Shown piece after piece: positions 1 to 8,976 of a stretch of 64,000 nt of DNA. The stretch covers positions 186,001-250,000 of the forward strand of contig NZ_AUAV01000008.1 of assembly GCF_000428905.1 (NCBI RefSeq), read 5' to 3'. Each line of letters opens with the position of its first letter. Position 1 is the stretch's first letter. The notes beneath the pieces were generated by a model. The model saw only the letters and a program-made list of their open reading frames with translations, had not been told where the DNA came from and made no database searches. Source of the stretch: Brumicola pallidula DSM 14239 = ACAM 615. GTDB lineage: Bacteria > Pseudomonadota > Gammaproteobacteria > Enterobacterales > Alteromonadaceae. A program made the position numbers and the translations under genes.

Positions 1-2
1 CA

Positions 3-542
3 TATGTGTTGCCGCTGACTTTAATGATCATTATTGTTTTATTGTATTTAAACTTCAAAAATATTGCTGAAGTTGCCATGATTATGGGTACGCTGCCTTT
101 AGCAATGATTGGTAGTATTTGGTTGATATATTTGGAAGGCTTTAATTTCTCGGTTGCTGTTGGTGTCGGCTTTATTGCTTTAGCGGGGGTGGCCGTTGAA
201 ATAGGCGTTATTATGTTGGTTTATTTAAACCAGTCTTTCAATAGCATGCTTAAAGATTGCAGTGAAAAAGGTATACAACCCACCCGAGATAGCTTGTTTA
301 GCGCCGTATTGCATGGCGCTGCAATGCGAGTGCGACCGGTGATGATGACTGCAGCGACCATTATCATAGGCCTAATGCCGATACTTTATGGTGTCGGCAC
401 AGGCTCAGAGGTGATGAGTAGAATTGCAGCACCAATGGTCGGCGGAATGGTTAGTGTACTGCTGCTAACCTTGCTAATTTTACCCGTGATCTATTTAATG
501 TATAAGCGAGCGCAATTGAGGAAGCAGTTTAGTGAGTTTTAA
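3..542 (+). CDS. cusA: CusA/CzcA-type RND efflux pump, C-terminal part (5' end outside window)
   Basis: The reading frame is open from the window edge, so only about the last 180 residues of a protein of normally about 1,040 are present. It is the end of an inner-membrane heavy-metal RND pump (CusA/SilA type) that exports Cu/Ag or similar cations by proton antiport. Visible signs are a run of hydrophobic helices, the phrase GVGFIALAGVAVEIGV, and the conserved stretch around residues 110-140 with RVRPVMMTA and GTGSEVMSRIAAPM. These match the CusA C-terminus closely. The protein ends with a short basic tail. The partner genes cusB and cusC are not seen and would be upstream. Metal specificity cannot be judged because the central methionine/acidic sites lie outside the window. 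Confidence 0.88.
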   Translation, partial: YVLPLTLMIIIVLLYLNFKNIAEVAMIMGTLPLAMIGSIWLIYLEGFNFSVAVGVGFIALAGVAVEIGVIMLVYLNQSFNSMLKDCSEKGIQPTRDSLFSAVLHGAAMRVRPVMMTAATIIIGLMPILYGVGTGSEVMSRIAAPMVGGMVSVLLLTLLILPVIYLMYKRAQLRKQFSEF

Positions 543-1315
543 ATGGTAGCTGTGATGCGTCAATATCACCGATAGCTAATCTTGTTTGTTGGGCTGCAGT
601 TTTTGCTTTGGTCATTTAGCGGTCTGTACATGGTACTTGTTCGTAGTCTTAATAAACCGACAAAGCAAACATTAAGAGCCAGCGCAAATAGCTCTATTCT
701 TCATTGCTTTAGTTGCTAAGAACTTGATCACCGGAGGAGCGAGATTTTCTTTTTTGGTACATCCTCGTATTGGTGTATCCAAAAAATCGCCGTTCCGGTA
801 AGTTTCGCGCTTATTCTGTTAATCGCCATTTTAAACCTAGTACTTGTGCTCGTTATCAGCGTTTTCACTGCCTATGTCTGCAAATTAGTATTAGGTAAGT
901 GGTCTAGATATTTCGTGGGAGCATAGTTAATCGGTAGATATTACATTACGATAATCGTTAATAACGTCATCTATTTTTCGCCGGTATTCATTAAAAAGTT
1001 CCAAAGATGACCAATCTTTTGACCCGCTTACGTGGCGAATAATAATCTTTGCTCACAATCGAGCCTAAGCTTGCATCAAATACAATGCGATTGCTTTTTA
1101 TCATTATTCAATAAGCAAAATGTCTGTAACAATTAATTCAGTGTCAATAAAGTGGTTGTATTCATATAGTAGTGAGTATCTCCGCGTTTATCTCCCTCCT
1201 AACCCTAAAGAAAACCCTTCCATCGTATTTCCTACTCGATAATTAACATTTATGTTACATTTTTGTTTCATTTTTATGCGACGCCATCGGCACCACTTTT
1301 ATTCTCAGGATATTC
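543..1315. other. Long intergenic region, mostly without recognisable content
   Basis: About 770 bases separate the RND pump from the di-heme lipoprotein gene. I see no convincing full gene. The only structured item is a short open minus-strand stretch at 927-1052 (listed separately). The last 60 bases are AT-rich and probably hold the promoter of the following gene. An SD-like CAGGA lies about 6 bases before the ATG at 1316. Confidence 0.6.
927..1052 (-). pseudogene. Possible short coding relic (about 41 codons)
   Basis: On the minus strand an open stretch runs from just after a TGA (1053-1055) to a TAA at 927-929. It translates to a protein-like sequence beginning AKIIIRHVSGSKDW and ending NDYRNVISTD. 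There is no ATG at its head. The composition (amphipathic, charged, no low complexity) looks like real protein rather than random translation, and the beginning resembles the start of some FHA-type proteins from memory only. It may be the decayed tail of a lost gene. It could equally be chance. Confidence 0.22.
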
Positions 1316-3529
1316 ATGAAATCTACCCTATTATTAAGCGCTACTGTTATTTTTTGTTTATCCTCTTGTGGCGGCAACTCCGGTAGCGCAACACCGGTGG
1401 CGATCCCTGAACCGCTTCCGATCGTTCAAGATGGAGATAATGATGGCGTTGTCGATTCCACTGACGCCTGTTTAAATTCGCCTGCGGGAGATGTTGTCGA
1501 TTCAACCGGTTGCACTGTTCCTGAAGATGGCAGCGCGCAAAGCGTAGTTGCGTTGTTTGATGAAAATACTGTCCTAGAGCCGCTGAGCCGTTTTGTTCGA
1601 GATGACGGCGTATTGGTAACAAGAATTGGTGACCGCGGCAGGGATCGTCACGCTAAAGATATTACAATTCAAGACCACTACGACCATTACCTAGCTCACT
1701 ATTGGCAGTTTAGAACGGCTCGAATTCAGCTTGAAGATTATGTTCCAAGCGGTCAAAGCTTGATTAGAGCGACCTTTATTACTGAAGCGAAATTAGGTGC
1801 CAGAGAATTTCGAGTCTGGTTCTGGGGTCGCAATACGACAGGCCAATTCCACTTCAACCCACAAAAAGAGGAAGAAAAGGTAAGTCAAAATGAAACCGGC
1901 GTTGTGTTTGTTGGTAAAGGAACTTGGAACGATAACTTTGAAAAAATTAGTGATGAGGGAACGCAACACAAGTATACACTCGATATTGTTAACAAGTGGG
2001 CAACTGGAGGTCAAGTACAGACAGCACTTGCAACGGGTACTAACATGGAATTTGAAGTCAGCCAATTCTTACTTAATCCGCCTGCTGGTGCGCGTTTAAA
2101 TTATTATGGCACCTCATTTGTCTATGTTGTTGGGCAACTTGGTGTGGTTCCTTTTGAATGGCAACGGGATATTGAAAACCAGGGTGGCTCAAATGATGGA
2201 ACCCCAATTCCATCTCAGGGCCTATTGGGAGGAAATACAACTCTTGGTTTTAATTATAGCGAAGAGCCCGCAGGCAGATTTATGCAAATGGCGACCAACT
2301 TAAGTTCCCACAATGCACAGGCTTTTGTCGAAGGTCGACGTGTCCACCATACTAATTTTGACGACGGCACGCATGACGAGCGAAGCGACAACCCAGTATG
2401 GACAGAACAAATTGGTAAAATAGGAAATCATTATATCAACCATTCTTGCGCGGGGTGCCATGTTAGAAATGGTAAAGCATTGGTTGAAGATGTGGGCGGC
2501 AGCTTAGATAAGTGGGTATTCAAAGTAGGTGATGAAAATGGTGATCCAGACAGTTTAATAGGACGAGTATTACAACCGAAAATAGAGTCAAACGGAACTC
2601 CCGAAGGAAACGTAACACTCGGTGAATGGACTGAACATGCAAACGGATTACGCTCACCTAACTATGTTTTTTCTGGGCGTACTCCAGCTCAGTTTTCCGC
2701 ACGAATAGCCCCGCAACTGGTTGGATTAGGTTTACTTGAAGCGGTACCAGAAGAACAAATACTAAGTTGGGTAGATAGCAACGATAACAACAACGATGGA
2801 ATTTCGGGACGAGCTTCAATAGTCCAGGATCCAACAACGGGGGTTCAACGCCTCGGTCGTTTTGGTTACAAAGCAGGTACTTTTAGCGTAAAACATCAAA
2901 GTGCTAGTGCATTTAATACCGATATCGGCGTAATGACCTCGATGCAGCCTAATCCTGATTGTGGCAGTGAGCAGCAAGACTGTGGAAGTGCTGATATTGA
3001 GCTATCAAACCAAGAGCTAGACAAACTGGTTAAGTACCTAAGTCTACTCGGTGTTGGTGCTCGCCGCGACTATGATGTTAGCAGTGGCGAGACATTATTT
3101 GAAAATGCAGGTTGTGCAAACTGCCATCGGCCGTCAATGACGACGAGCGCTTTTCATCCTTTGGCAGAGCTTCGAAATCAAACTATTCAACCCTATACTG
3201 ACCTACTCTTGCACGATATGGGAGAAGGGCTGGCAGATACCTTGGCTGAAGGATCTGCTTCTGGTGCAGAGTGGCGTACGGCTGCACTTTGGGGCTTGGG
3301 CCATGCAAAAAGTGTTATGTTAGGTGACGCAAAAGGAAACGATGAAGTTTCGTTAGCGGGTCGAAGTGATGATGATACTCGCATTGGTTATTTGCATGAT
3401 GGCAGAGCTCGTACTATCGATGAAGCTATCTTGTGGCATGGTGGGGAAGGCGAAGCATCCAAACAAGCATACGCGGCAATGACAACTGAAAATCAGCTTG
3501 CATTGTTGGCATTCCTAGAAAGTTTGTAG
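1316..3529 (+). CDS. Lipoprotein di-heme oxidoreductase (DUF1111 family)
   Basis: This 737-residue protein starts with a lipoprotein signal peptide (lipobox LSSC near residue 17) and should be anchored in an envelope membrane facing the periplasm or outside. Residues 38-70 hold a calcium-binding, thrombospondin-type-3-like acidic loop (DGDNDGVVDSTDAC). The C-terminal half is a DUF1111 di-heme region. It has CAGCH near residue 378, CANCH near residue 599, and the family's D-rich phrase followed by DGISGRAS. The approximately 300 residues between the loop and the first heme motif are not recognised and may be a binding domain. DUF1111 proteins are often called thiol oxidoreductases or MauG/peroxidase relatives, but the substrate is not known. 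The gene stands alone, with a 770-base gap before it and cysQ convergent after it. Confidence 0.82.
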   Translation: MKSTLLLSATVIFCLSSCGGNSGSATPVAIPEPLPIVQDGDNDGVVDSTDACLNSPAGDVVDSTGCTVPEDGSAQSVVALFDENTVLEPLSRFVRDDGVLVTRIGDRGRDRHAKDITIQDHYDHYLAHYWQFRTARIQLEDYVPSGQSLIRATFITEAKLGAREFRVWFWGRNTTGQFHFNPQKEEEKVSQNETGVVFVGKGTWNDNFEKISDEGTQHKYTLDIVNKWATGGQVQTALATGTNMEFEVSQFLLNPPAGARLNYYGTSFVYVVGQLGVVPFEWQRDIENQGGSNDGTPIPSQGLLGGNTTLGFNYSEEPAGRFMQMATNLSSHNAQAFVEGRRVHHTNFDDGTHDERSDNPVWTEQIGKIGNHYINHSCAGCHVRNGKALVEDVGGSLDKWVFKVGDENGDPDSLIGRVLQPKIESNGTPEGNVTLGEWTEHANGLRSPNYVFSGRTPAQFSARIAPQLVGLGLLEAVPEEQILSWVDSNDNNNDGISGRASIVQDPTTGVQRLGRFGYKAGTFSVKHQSASAFNTDIGVMTSMQPNPDCGSEQQDCGSADIELSNQELDKLVKYLSLLGVGARRDYDVSSGETLFENAGCANCHRPSMTTSAFHPLAELRNQTIQPYTDLLLHDMGEGLADTLAEGSASGAEWRTAALWGLGHAKSVMLGDAKGNDEVSLAGRSDDDTRIGYLHDGRARTIDEAILWHGGEGEASKQAYAAMTTENQLALLAFLESL

Positions 3530-3546
3530 CTGGTAAATATAGATAT

Positions 3547-3591
3547 AAGCACGGCACCAAGTCATCCAAGAAAACCGGTATTGTCGTGCTT
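3547..3591. terminator. Weak hairpin between convergent genes
   Basis: AAGCACG (3547-3553) pairs with CGTGCTT (3585-3591) around a 31-base loop, 18 bases after the di-heme gene stop. The loop is long and there is no good T-run, so this is at most a weak terminator. Confidence 0.25.
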
Positions 3592-3607
3592 TGCTAATTA
3601 CCCAATT

Positions 3608-3645
3608 ACTTATAAGCTAACTACTTATAAGCTAACTACTTATAA
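3608..3645. repeat. 15-bp tandem repeat spanning the cysQ stop codon
   Basis: The unit ACTTATAAGCTAACT occurs at 3608-3622 and 3623-3637, followed by a partial third copy at 3638-3645. The minus-strand stop codon of cysQ (3636-3638) lies inside the array. Each unit therefore repeats the last codons plus stop (YK-stop) without changing the protein. It resembles the repeats seen behind purH, accC and groEL in this window. Confidence 0.85.
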
Positions 3646-4454
3646 CGAATAATGCCTTTCCAATTAACACGCTGGTCGCCAAGGACAACGAAGTCTGGAT
3701 TTTCGACTGAGTCGCGTTGATTGTAACTGAGTTCATCAAATGTAGCGGCGACAATTCTTCCGCCCGCCTCGTTAATAATGCATTGAGATGCGCCTGTATC
3801 CCACTCACCAGTAACACCTAAGCGCATGAAAACATCGGCTTTGCCTTCGGCAATAAAGCAGGCTTTTAAGGAACAACTGCCAGCAGGTAGAGTCTGATAA
3901 ACGCGTTTTTGCGACATTCTCTCAAACACTTTTTCGCGCGATTGTCGGCGACTAATAGCGATCATGATCACGTCTTCGCTGGGCACCTTAAACTCCCTAA
4001 CGTTAATCTTTTTAGTTTCGATATTGCAGCGTTTATAGGCACCGTGGTCTCTGCTTGCAAAATACAAAGTTTCGCCGGCAGGCCAATAAATAACTCCAAT
4101 TACCGGCTTGTTATGTTCAATAAGCGCAATATTTACTGCAAAATCGCCTGAACGGGCGATAAACTCTTGCGTACCGTCAATGGGATCAACAAGCCAATAT
4201 CGAGTCCATTTTACGCGTTCGGCTAGAGGCAGTTGAGGGGTCTCCTCGGACATCACCGGAATATCTGGCGTTTGTTCTTTCAATATTTTCATAATGATGT
4301 CGTTAGCGCGATAATCGGCACTCGTTACTGGCGACTCGTCTTCTTTTTCATATTCTTCAAAAACGCCTTTGTCGTAAATATCCAGTACTTCTTGACCCGC
4401 AATACAGGCTGCTTCTTTGGCAATTTCTAGTAATTCTGCAATAGAATGATGCAC
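3636..4454 (-). CDS. cysQ: 3'(2'),5'-bisphosphate nucleotidase CysQ
   Basis: CysQ removes the 3'-phosphate from PAP (and PAPS), clearing the by-product of sulfate assimilation. It is a cytoplasmic, Mg-dependent, lithium-sensitive member of the inositol monophosphatase fold. Its metal-binding motifs are all visible: SEE near residues 69-71, DPIDGT at 90-95 and EWDTG at 217-221. The 272-residue length is slightly above the E. coli enzyme. The start is a GTG that directly abuts the nudE stop, with a GAAGGA Shine-Dalgarno inside the end of nudE, so the two genes are cotranscribed and probably coupled. The nudE-cysQ pair is a common gammaproteobacterial arrangement. Confidence 0.95.
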   Translation of the reverse strand: MHHSIAELLEIAKEAACIAGQEVLDIYDKGVFEEYEKEDESPVTSADYRANDIIMKILKEQTPDIPVMSEETPQLPLAERVKWTRYWLVDPIDGTQEFIARSGDFAVNIALIEHNKPVIGVIYWPAGETLYFASRDHGAYKRCNIETKKINVREFKVPSEDVIMIAISRRQSREKVFERMSQKRVYQTLPAGSCSLKACFIAEGKADVFMRLGVTGEWDTGASQCIINEAGGRIVAATFDELSYNQRDSVENPDFVVLGDQRVNWKGIIRYK

Positions 4455-5021
4455 TTAACTATTTTCCTTCATCCACTTTTGTAATAACAACAATGCGGCT
4501 ATGCATCTGGCTTCAACAAAGTCGTCTCTTGCGAGTAATTCATCAGCTTTTGATACCGGCCACTCGATAACATCGAGAGGCTCAGGTTCATCGCCTTCTA
4601 ATGATTGCGGTGTCAGGTTTTCAGCAATTAAAATATGCATCTTCGCATCAAAAAATGTCGGCGCCATGTGCACTGTGTGCAAGGCATGTAATTTGCTGGC
4701 CTTGTAACCGACTTCTTCTTGTAACTCTCGATTAGCTGCTTGCTCTGGGGTTTCGCCTGGGTCAATTAAGCCTTTAGGAAAACCAAGTTGATAGGAATGC
4801 GTACCGCAGGCATACTCACGAATGAGTAGCATGGTATCAGCATCTTTTAATGGCACAATCATTACCGCGCCGCGCCCACCGCCGACCATTCTCTCAAACT
4901 CGCGTGTTGCGCCATTACTAAATTCAAGGTCAAGCCTTTCTACTTTGAAAAACTTAGATTTAGCAACTATTTCGGTCTTATGAATTGTAGGTAACTCTTT
5001 TTTATTATCTATTTTACTCAC
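4455..5021 (-). CDS. nudE: ADP compounds hydrolase NudE (Nudix)
   Basis: NudE is a cytoplasmic Nudix hydrolase that splits ADP-ribose, Ap3A, NADH and related ADP compounds. A complete Nudix box sits at residues 84-106 (G, then E five residues on, then REL, QEE and VGY), so the metal site is intact. Length (188) fits the family. It is the first gene of the nudE-cysQ unit and is divergent from yrfG across about 70 bases, which must hold both promoters. Confidence 0.93.
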   Translation of the reverse strand: MSKIDNKKELPTIHKTEIVAKSKFFKVERLDLEFSNGATREFERMVGGGRGAVMIVPLKDADTMLLIREYACGTHSYQLGFPKGLIDPGETPEQAANRELQEEVGYKASKLHALHTVHMAPTFFDAKMHILIAENLTPQSLEGDEPEPLDVIEWPVSKADELLARDDFVEARCIAALLLLQKWMKENS

Positions 5022-5089
5022 TCCGAATTCACGATAAACTATGGGTTCGTTAACATCTCATATCGCTACATTATCACAAGGAAATTCGC

Positions 5090-5755
5090 TTGGCACTCTT
5101 ACCTTGGCATAACATAGAAACTGTTTTACTCGATATGGATGGAACACTGCTCGATTTGCATTTTGATAACCAATTTTGGCTTGAACATATTCCGTTAAAG
5201 CTGGCTCTTAAACACGGTAAAAGTTTACAACAATGCAGGCAAGAAATGCGCGATTCCTGTGCCAAAGTACAAGGTCAAATACAGTGGTACTGCCTCGACT
5301 ATTGGACCGAGCAATTGGATTTGGATATCGTTGAGGCGAAGCGTGAAATAGCTGATTTAATTAGCCTTCGTCCCGATACACTGCCGTTTTTAGATGCATT
5401 AAGAGCAAACAAGAAAAAAGTGGTATTGGTGACGAATGCACACCCCGGAAGTTTGTCGTTAAAAGTAGAAAAAACACAATTGGATGAGCATATCGATGAG
5501 CTTATTTCGACGCATCAGTTTGGTGTGACTAAGGAGTCTCAATTATTATGGCAGAAACTTCAAGCACATCTAAAGTTTGATCCTGCAAAAACCTTATTTG
5601 TAGACGACAGCCAAGTGATACTAGATGCAGCAAAAGAGTACGGTATTGGATACACCCTAGGGATTACCAACCCGGATAGCAAAATGCCAGAAAACGAGTT
5701 ACATGGGCATGTAACGACTAACGACTATTTGCGTTTGTTGGACGATATTATATAA
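5090..5755 (+). CDS. yrfG: GMP/IMP nucleotidase YrfG (HAD family)
   Basis: YrfG dephosphorylates GMP and IMP to nucleosides in the cytoplasm. The HAD motifs are intact: DMDGT near residue 17 (nucleophile Asp), VTNAH as motif II, a lysine in the THQFGVTKE segment, and FVDDS as motif IV. The N-terminal cap phrase LDLHFDNQFW is typical of YrfG. The start is a TTG with an AAGGA Shine-Dalgarno about 6 bases upstream, and no better ATG exists before motif I. It sits beside nudE, as in many relatives. Confidence 0.92.
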   Translation: MALLPWHNIETVLLDMDGTLLDLHFDNQFWLEHIPLKLALKHGKSLQQCRQEMRDSCAKVQGQIQWYCLDYWTEQLDLDIVEAKREIADLISLRPDTLPFLDALRANKKKVVLVTNAHPGSLSLKVEKTQLDEHIDELISTHQFGVTKESQLLWQKLQAHLKFDPAKTLFVDDSQVILDAAKEYGIGYTLGITNPDSKMPENELHGHVTTNDYLRLLDDII

Positions 5756-5810
5756 GGTACAGCAACAGTCATTTATCTAGCCCTGCAAATTTAGGAAGTA
5801 ATAAAGCATT

Positions 5811-6335
5811 ATGAAAATTATCATTGCGTCTAAAAATCCGGTTAAAATTGAAGCGGTTCGAAAGAGTTTTTGTATGGCCTATGCTAATGATGAAATTGAA
5901 ATCATTACCGTTGATGCGCCTTCCTTAGTCAGTGACCAACCGATGAGTACTCAAGAAACTCGGGATGGCGCTGTTAATCGAGTGACGTATTGCCAACAAC
6001 GCTATGAGGCAGATTACTACGTGAGTTATGAAGGTGGTGTGGATATTTTAGATGATATCCCTAGTACCTATGCTGTGGTCTGTATTGCCAATGCAAAAAA
6101 GCGGCAGACTGGCAGAACGGCATCACTGCCATTGCCTGATCAAATATATCAAAAGCTTAAAATGGGCGAAGAGCTGGGCCCAGCAATGGACAATATGTTC
6201 AATACGGTAAACATTAAGCAAAAAGGCGGTGCCATTGGCCAACTAACCAATGGACTAGAGACGCGAGAAAGTATCTATGTGAGCGCGACATTATTGACTT
6301 TAAGTGCGTTCTTTTACCCTGAACTGTTTGTTTAA
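5811..6335 (+). CDS. yjjX: Inosine/xanthosine triphosphatase (YjjX/DUF84)
   Basis: YjjX-type enzymes hydrolyse ITP and XTP and so keep deaminated purines out of nucleic acids. The 174 residues open with the family signature IIASKNPVKIEAV. They continue with SDQPMSTQETRDGAVNR and the YYVSYEGGVD strand, which carries the acidic metal ligand region. Length is typical. It follows yrfG in the same direction after 55 bases, so the two may share a transcript; both act on purine nucleotides. No odd features. Confidence 0.92.
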   Translation: MKIIIASKNPVKIEAVRKSFCMAYANDEIEIITVDAPSLVSDQPMSTQETRDGAVNRVTYCQQRYEADYYVSYEGGVDILDDIPSTYAVVCIANAKKRQTGRTASLPLPDQIYQKLKMGEELGPAMDNMFNTVNIKQKGGAIGQLTNGLETRESIYVSATLLTLSAFFYPELFV

Positions 6336-6410
6336 TGACTCCAAACGGCTGCATTAATAAAGGCAGGATCGTTGACTATCGTTCGCTAATATTGAGCATA
6401 ATGAAGCCCT

Positions 6411-7178
6411 CTATAAGTCGATTTTACGAAATCCTTGATTATCCGCTGCTCCGAAAAAGTTAGCTGCTTGATGGACTTCTCTTGGCATATCATCTGAGGG
6501 CTTAAACCGCCCGTTAATTTTGTATTTTCCAGAAACAGACAATAATACCGTGGCATCAAGGTTTAGTTTGTTCTGTGGCATCACTTGTATTGCAAATTGG
6601 TCGCCTTCACAAGCAAGATTTGCATCGAAATTGCCGAAATCAATCACGCCCGTAGGACCACTAACCGTGCCTTTTAACCAACTTCCTTTGCCAGTTAAGT
6701 TGACGCATGCATTGTCGAACTCAAATTCTTTTATATCAACTCTAAAACGACCATCGGCTGTCACGGGAACGGGTAGTCGTACTTGTGCCATTACGCTGCG
6801 TGCAGGTAAAAATACTTTTAAGTCGTGTGCGCTTACATTTTTTGGATTAAACAGCGACGCACTAATATTGCCCCTCACATACGCTTGCTCGCTTTCTCTA
6901 ATTTTGCCGCCTTTAAGGTCAATATTTGCTTGACCAAGGAATAAAAACCAAGGCGATAACTCCCAGGTTACGTTATTCATAACAATACCTTGAGTAATAA
7001 TCTGGTCTACTTTACCGGTCCACAATGTGCCTTCAACCTTACCTAACGCGACAGGTAATGAAGGATTATTAGTTTGCACGTAGTTAACTATGTGAATGGC
7101 AGGGATATAAGCAATGAGTAAAATTACATAAGTAAAAATAGCTAATAAGACCCACTTCCAAGGCTTCATTTCGATCAT
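6411..7178 (-). CDS. gspN: Type II secretion system protein N
   Basis: GspN is an inner-membrane protein with one N-terminal anchor and a periplasmic domain; it is an accessory part of the type II secretion system in many gammaproteobacteria. This 255-residue copy has a hydrophobic helix at about residues 8-28. A beta-rich periplasmic region follows, with the phrases EGTLWTGKV and WELSPW that are typical of the family. It is the last gene of the leftward gsp operon, abutting gspM (stop of gspM at 7179, start of gspN at 7178). Confidence 0.88.
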   Translation of the reverse strand: MIEMKPWKWVLLAIFTYVILLIAYIPAIHIVNYVQTNNPSLPVALGKVEGTLWTGKVDQIITQGIVMNNVTWELSPWFLFLGQANIDLKGGKIRESEQAYVRGNISASLFNPKNVSAHDLKVFLPARSVMAQVRLPVPVTADGRFRVDIKEFEFDNACVNLTGKGSWLKGTVSGPTGVIDFGNFDANLACEGDQFAIQVMPQNKLNLDATVLLSVSGKYKINGRFKPSDDMPREVHQAANFFGAADNQGFRKIDL

Positions 7179-7655
7179 TTAACGACTTCCTAATTGTAGG
7201 CGACGAACTTGCACGTAGCCGGCATTGTTTGTTTCGGTTATGTCGGATTGAATGACAACAACGCCGCGGCGCTCAATTAAATCGAGCCAGGTGACGAGGT
7301 CGGAAAATAACACGTCATCAATACTAATTTGCAGGTTGTCACCGACCGGTTGCATGCGCGCTACCTGTATGTTGCTCGTGCGAGTGGTTTGATTAACTAG
7401 TTGTGTAAGTGAACCTGTAAAGCTTGCACCAGAAGCTGACTGTCTTAATTTGGCGGCTCTAACAGCCTGTTCATCTACCCAAGCAGCAAACGCGGTTTGA
7501 CTTTCAAGCAAGCCTTTTTGCTGTGCCAACGTGTTGTTTAGTGGCGCCCATATTGCGAAATAGAAAATCACGAAGACGGAAATTATGCCAGCCAAGCTGA
7601 CCATTTTTTGTTCGCGCTCTGAGAGCGCATAAAACCATCCAAAATATTTTTTCAT
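7179..7655 (-). CDS. gspM: Type II secretion system protein M
   Basis: GspM is a bitopic inner-membrane protein that binds GspL and helps place the assembly platform. The 158 residues show a cytoplasmic N-terminus containing LSEREQKM, which is typical of GspM. One membrane segment follows at about 20-40, then a coiled-coil-like stretch, then a small ferredoxin-like periplasmic domain. The gap of 73 bases to gspL is the largest inside the operon. Confidence 0.92.
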   Translation of the reverse strand: MKKYFGWFYALSEREQKMVSLAGIISVFVIFYFAIWAPLNNTLAQQKGLLESQTAFAAWVDEQAVRAAKLRQSASGASFTGSLTQLVNQTTRTSNIQVARMQPVGDNLQISIDDVLFSDLVTWLDLIERRGVVVIQSDITETNNAGYVQVRRLQLGSR

Positions 7656-7728
7656 GTTTTTACCTTAGTGGCATACAGTAGTAGCATACCTTAATCGCTT
7701 GCCTTAACCGCTGCCGGTGATAGCGCGT

Positions 7729-8976
7729 TTAGCCTTTGATAATGATCGTTCCGACCACTTGGTCGCCTTTATTATTAATAGCGCCTTGGTCAACCTCAAA
7801 GCCTAAGGCTTGAACTTCGCGGCGAAATTTTTCAAGAGATTCAAAGTTACTGGCTACCGATTGCATGCGCAACTCAGTGCGCGTAGCATCATAACGAATT
7901 GACTGCGGCGTAACACCGGTGTTGGCAAAAGATGGACTCATTTGAGTGAGCATCACTAACATTGAGATACCACCGCCACCTTGTTCCAGACGTGCCATTT
8001 CATTTCTAATCGCAACTTCTTTATTTCTTGATTTGGGTAACTCAGGAAAGCCTTGATTAATACTGCTTTGTAAGCTCGTTTCAATATTTTGGCGTTGGCT
8101 TTTAATTGAGTTTAATTCAACCGTTTTACTGACTAAGTTGACACACAAGGCGACGGCCGCGAGCACGGCAGCAAGGCGCCATTTGTCCCACTGGGCCGTG
8201 GTTTTTCGTTTAAGCGCAAAATCGCCTTGTAGTAAATTAAAGTTAGCGTCTAAAGCGCCGTCCAACAATAGTTGCATCGGCAGCTTATCGTAGTTTGCTG
8301 TTAACGTTGGAGCGTCGCTTTTAGCTTCCTCCGCGGTATCAGTTTGTGCAAAAAATGCTTCTAAATACTCAATCTGCTGTTGCTCTGAATATGTAACCAC
8401 CGACTGTGGTTTGGCGTTTAATTGTCTTTCTAAAAGCACCGAGGTCCAACTTTTTTCACCCTGATATCCAGTCCATTCATCGGCCCTAACAATAAATGCA
8501 GATTGCTCATGACGACCTAAACTTAATAAGCTAATGGTGTTTTTTGAATAAGGCAGAGCGAGCGTATCGGGAACCAGTAAATCGCAATATAAGTCAGCTT
8601 GTTTTAGTGCGTCTTGCCAAAATTCAAGTTGTTCACGCAAAACCACGGCTACTTGCTGGGAATCACCGATGCGTTTGCCGAATGCAAAAAATGACTTTGC
8701 GATGTCTGACGCAACTTCGTCTTCCAACATAAAAGGGATCGCGTTTAGCACTTTTCGATTTGCTCTAGCGGGTAATTGCACGGTTTTTAATACCACATCA
8801 CAACCAGGCACAATACACACCACTTCAGCATGAGGTGCGCGTTCTTTTAGTTGTGCTAAAGCGTCAATATTAGGCAGTTCACCTGATGCAATGATTTCTT
8901 TTTCAGTATCAGACCATACCAACCAGTGAACAGGGTCGTGGGCTGTTGAACCCAAACGGATCGCTAGTTTTTCCAT
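7729..8976 (-). CDS. gspL: Type II secretion system protein L
   Basis: GspL links the cytoplasmic ATPase GspE to the membrane platform. This 415-residue protein has the usual parts: an actin-like cytoplasmic domain (about 1-260), one membrane helix (around 267-285, WRLAAVLAAVALCVNLV), and a periplasmic domain that pairs with GspM. Its ATG shares one base with the gspK stop (TAATG at 8976), which implies translational coupling. Confidence 0.93.
   Translation of the reverse strand: MEKLAIRLGSTAHDPVHWLVWSDTEKEIIASGELPNIDALAQLKERAPHAEVVCIVPGCDVVLKTVQLPARANRKVLNAIPFMLEDEVASDIAKSFFAFGKRIGDSQQVAVVLREQLEFWQDALKQADLYCDLLVPDTLALPYSKNTISLLSLGRHEQSAFIVRADEWTGYQGEKSWTSVLLERQLNAKPQSVVTYSEQQQIEYLEAFFAQTDTAEEAKSDAPTLTANYDKLPMQLLLDGALDANFNLLQGDFALKRKTTAQWDKWRLAAVLAAVALCVNLVSKTVELNSIKSQRQNIETSLQSSINQGFPELPKSRNKEVAIRNEMARLEQGGGGISMLVMLTQMSPSFANTGVTPQSIRYDATRTELRMQSVASNFESLEKFRREVQALGFEVDQGAINNKGDQVVGTIIIKG

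Noticed and set aside
1347-1622. Minus-strand frames inside the di-heme gene and many similar ones opposite gsp, groEL and accC
   Set aside because: They lie opposite strong coding genes, lack Shine-Dalgarno sites and show no family resemblance.
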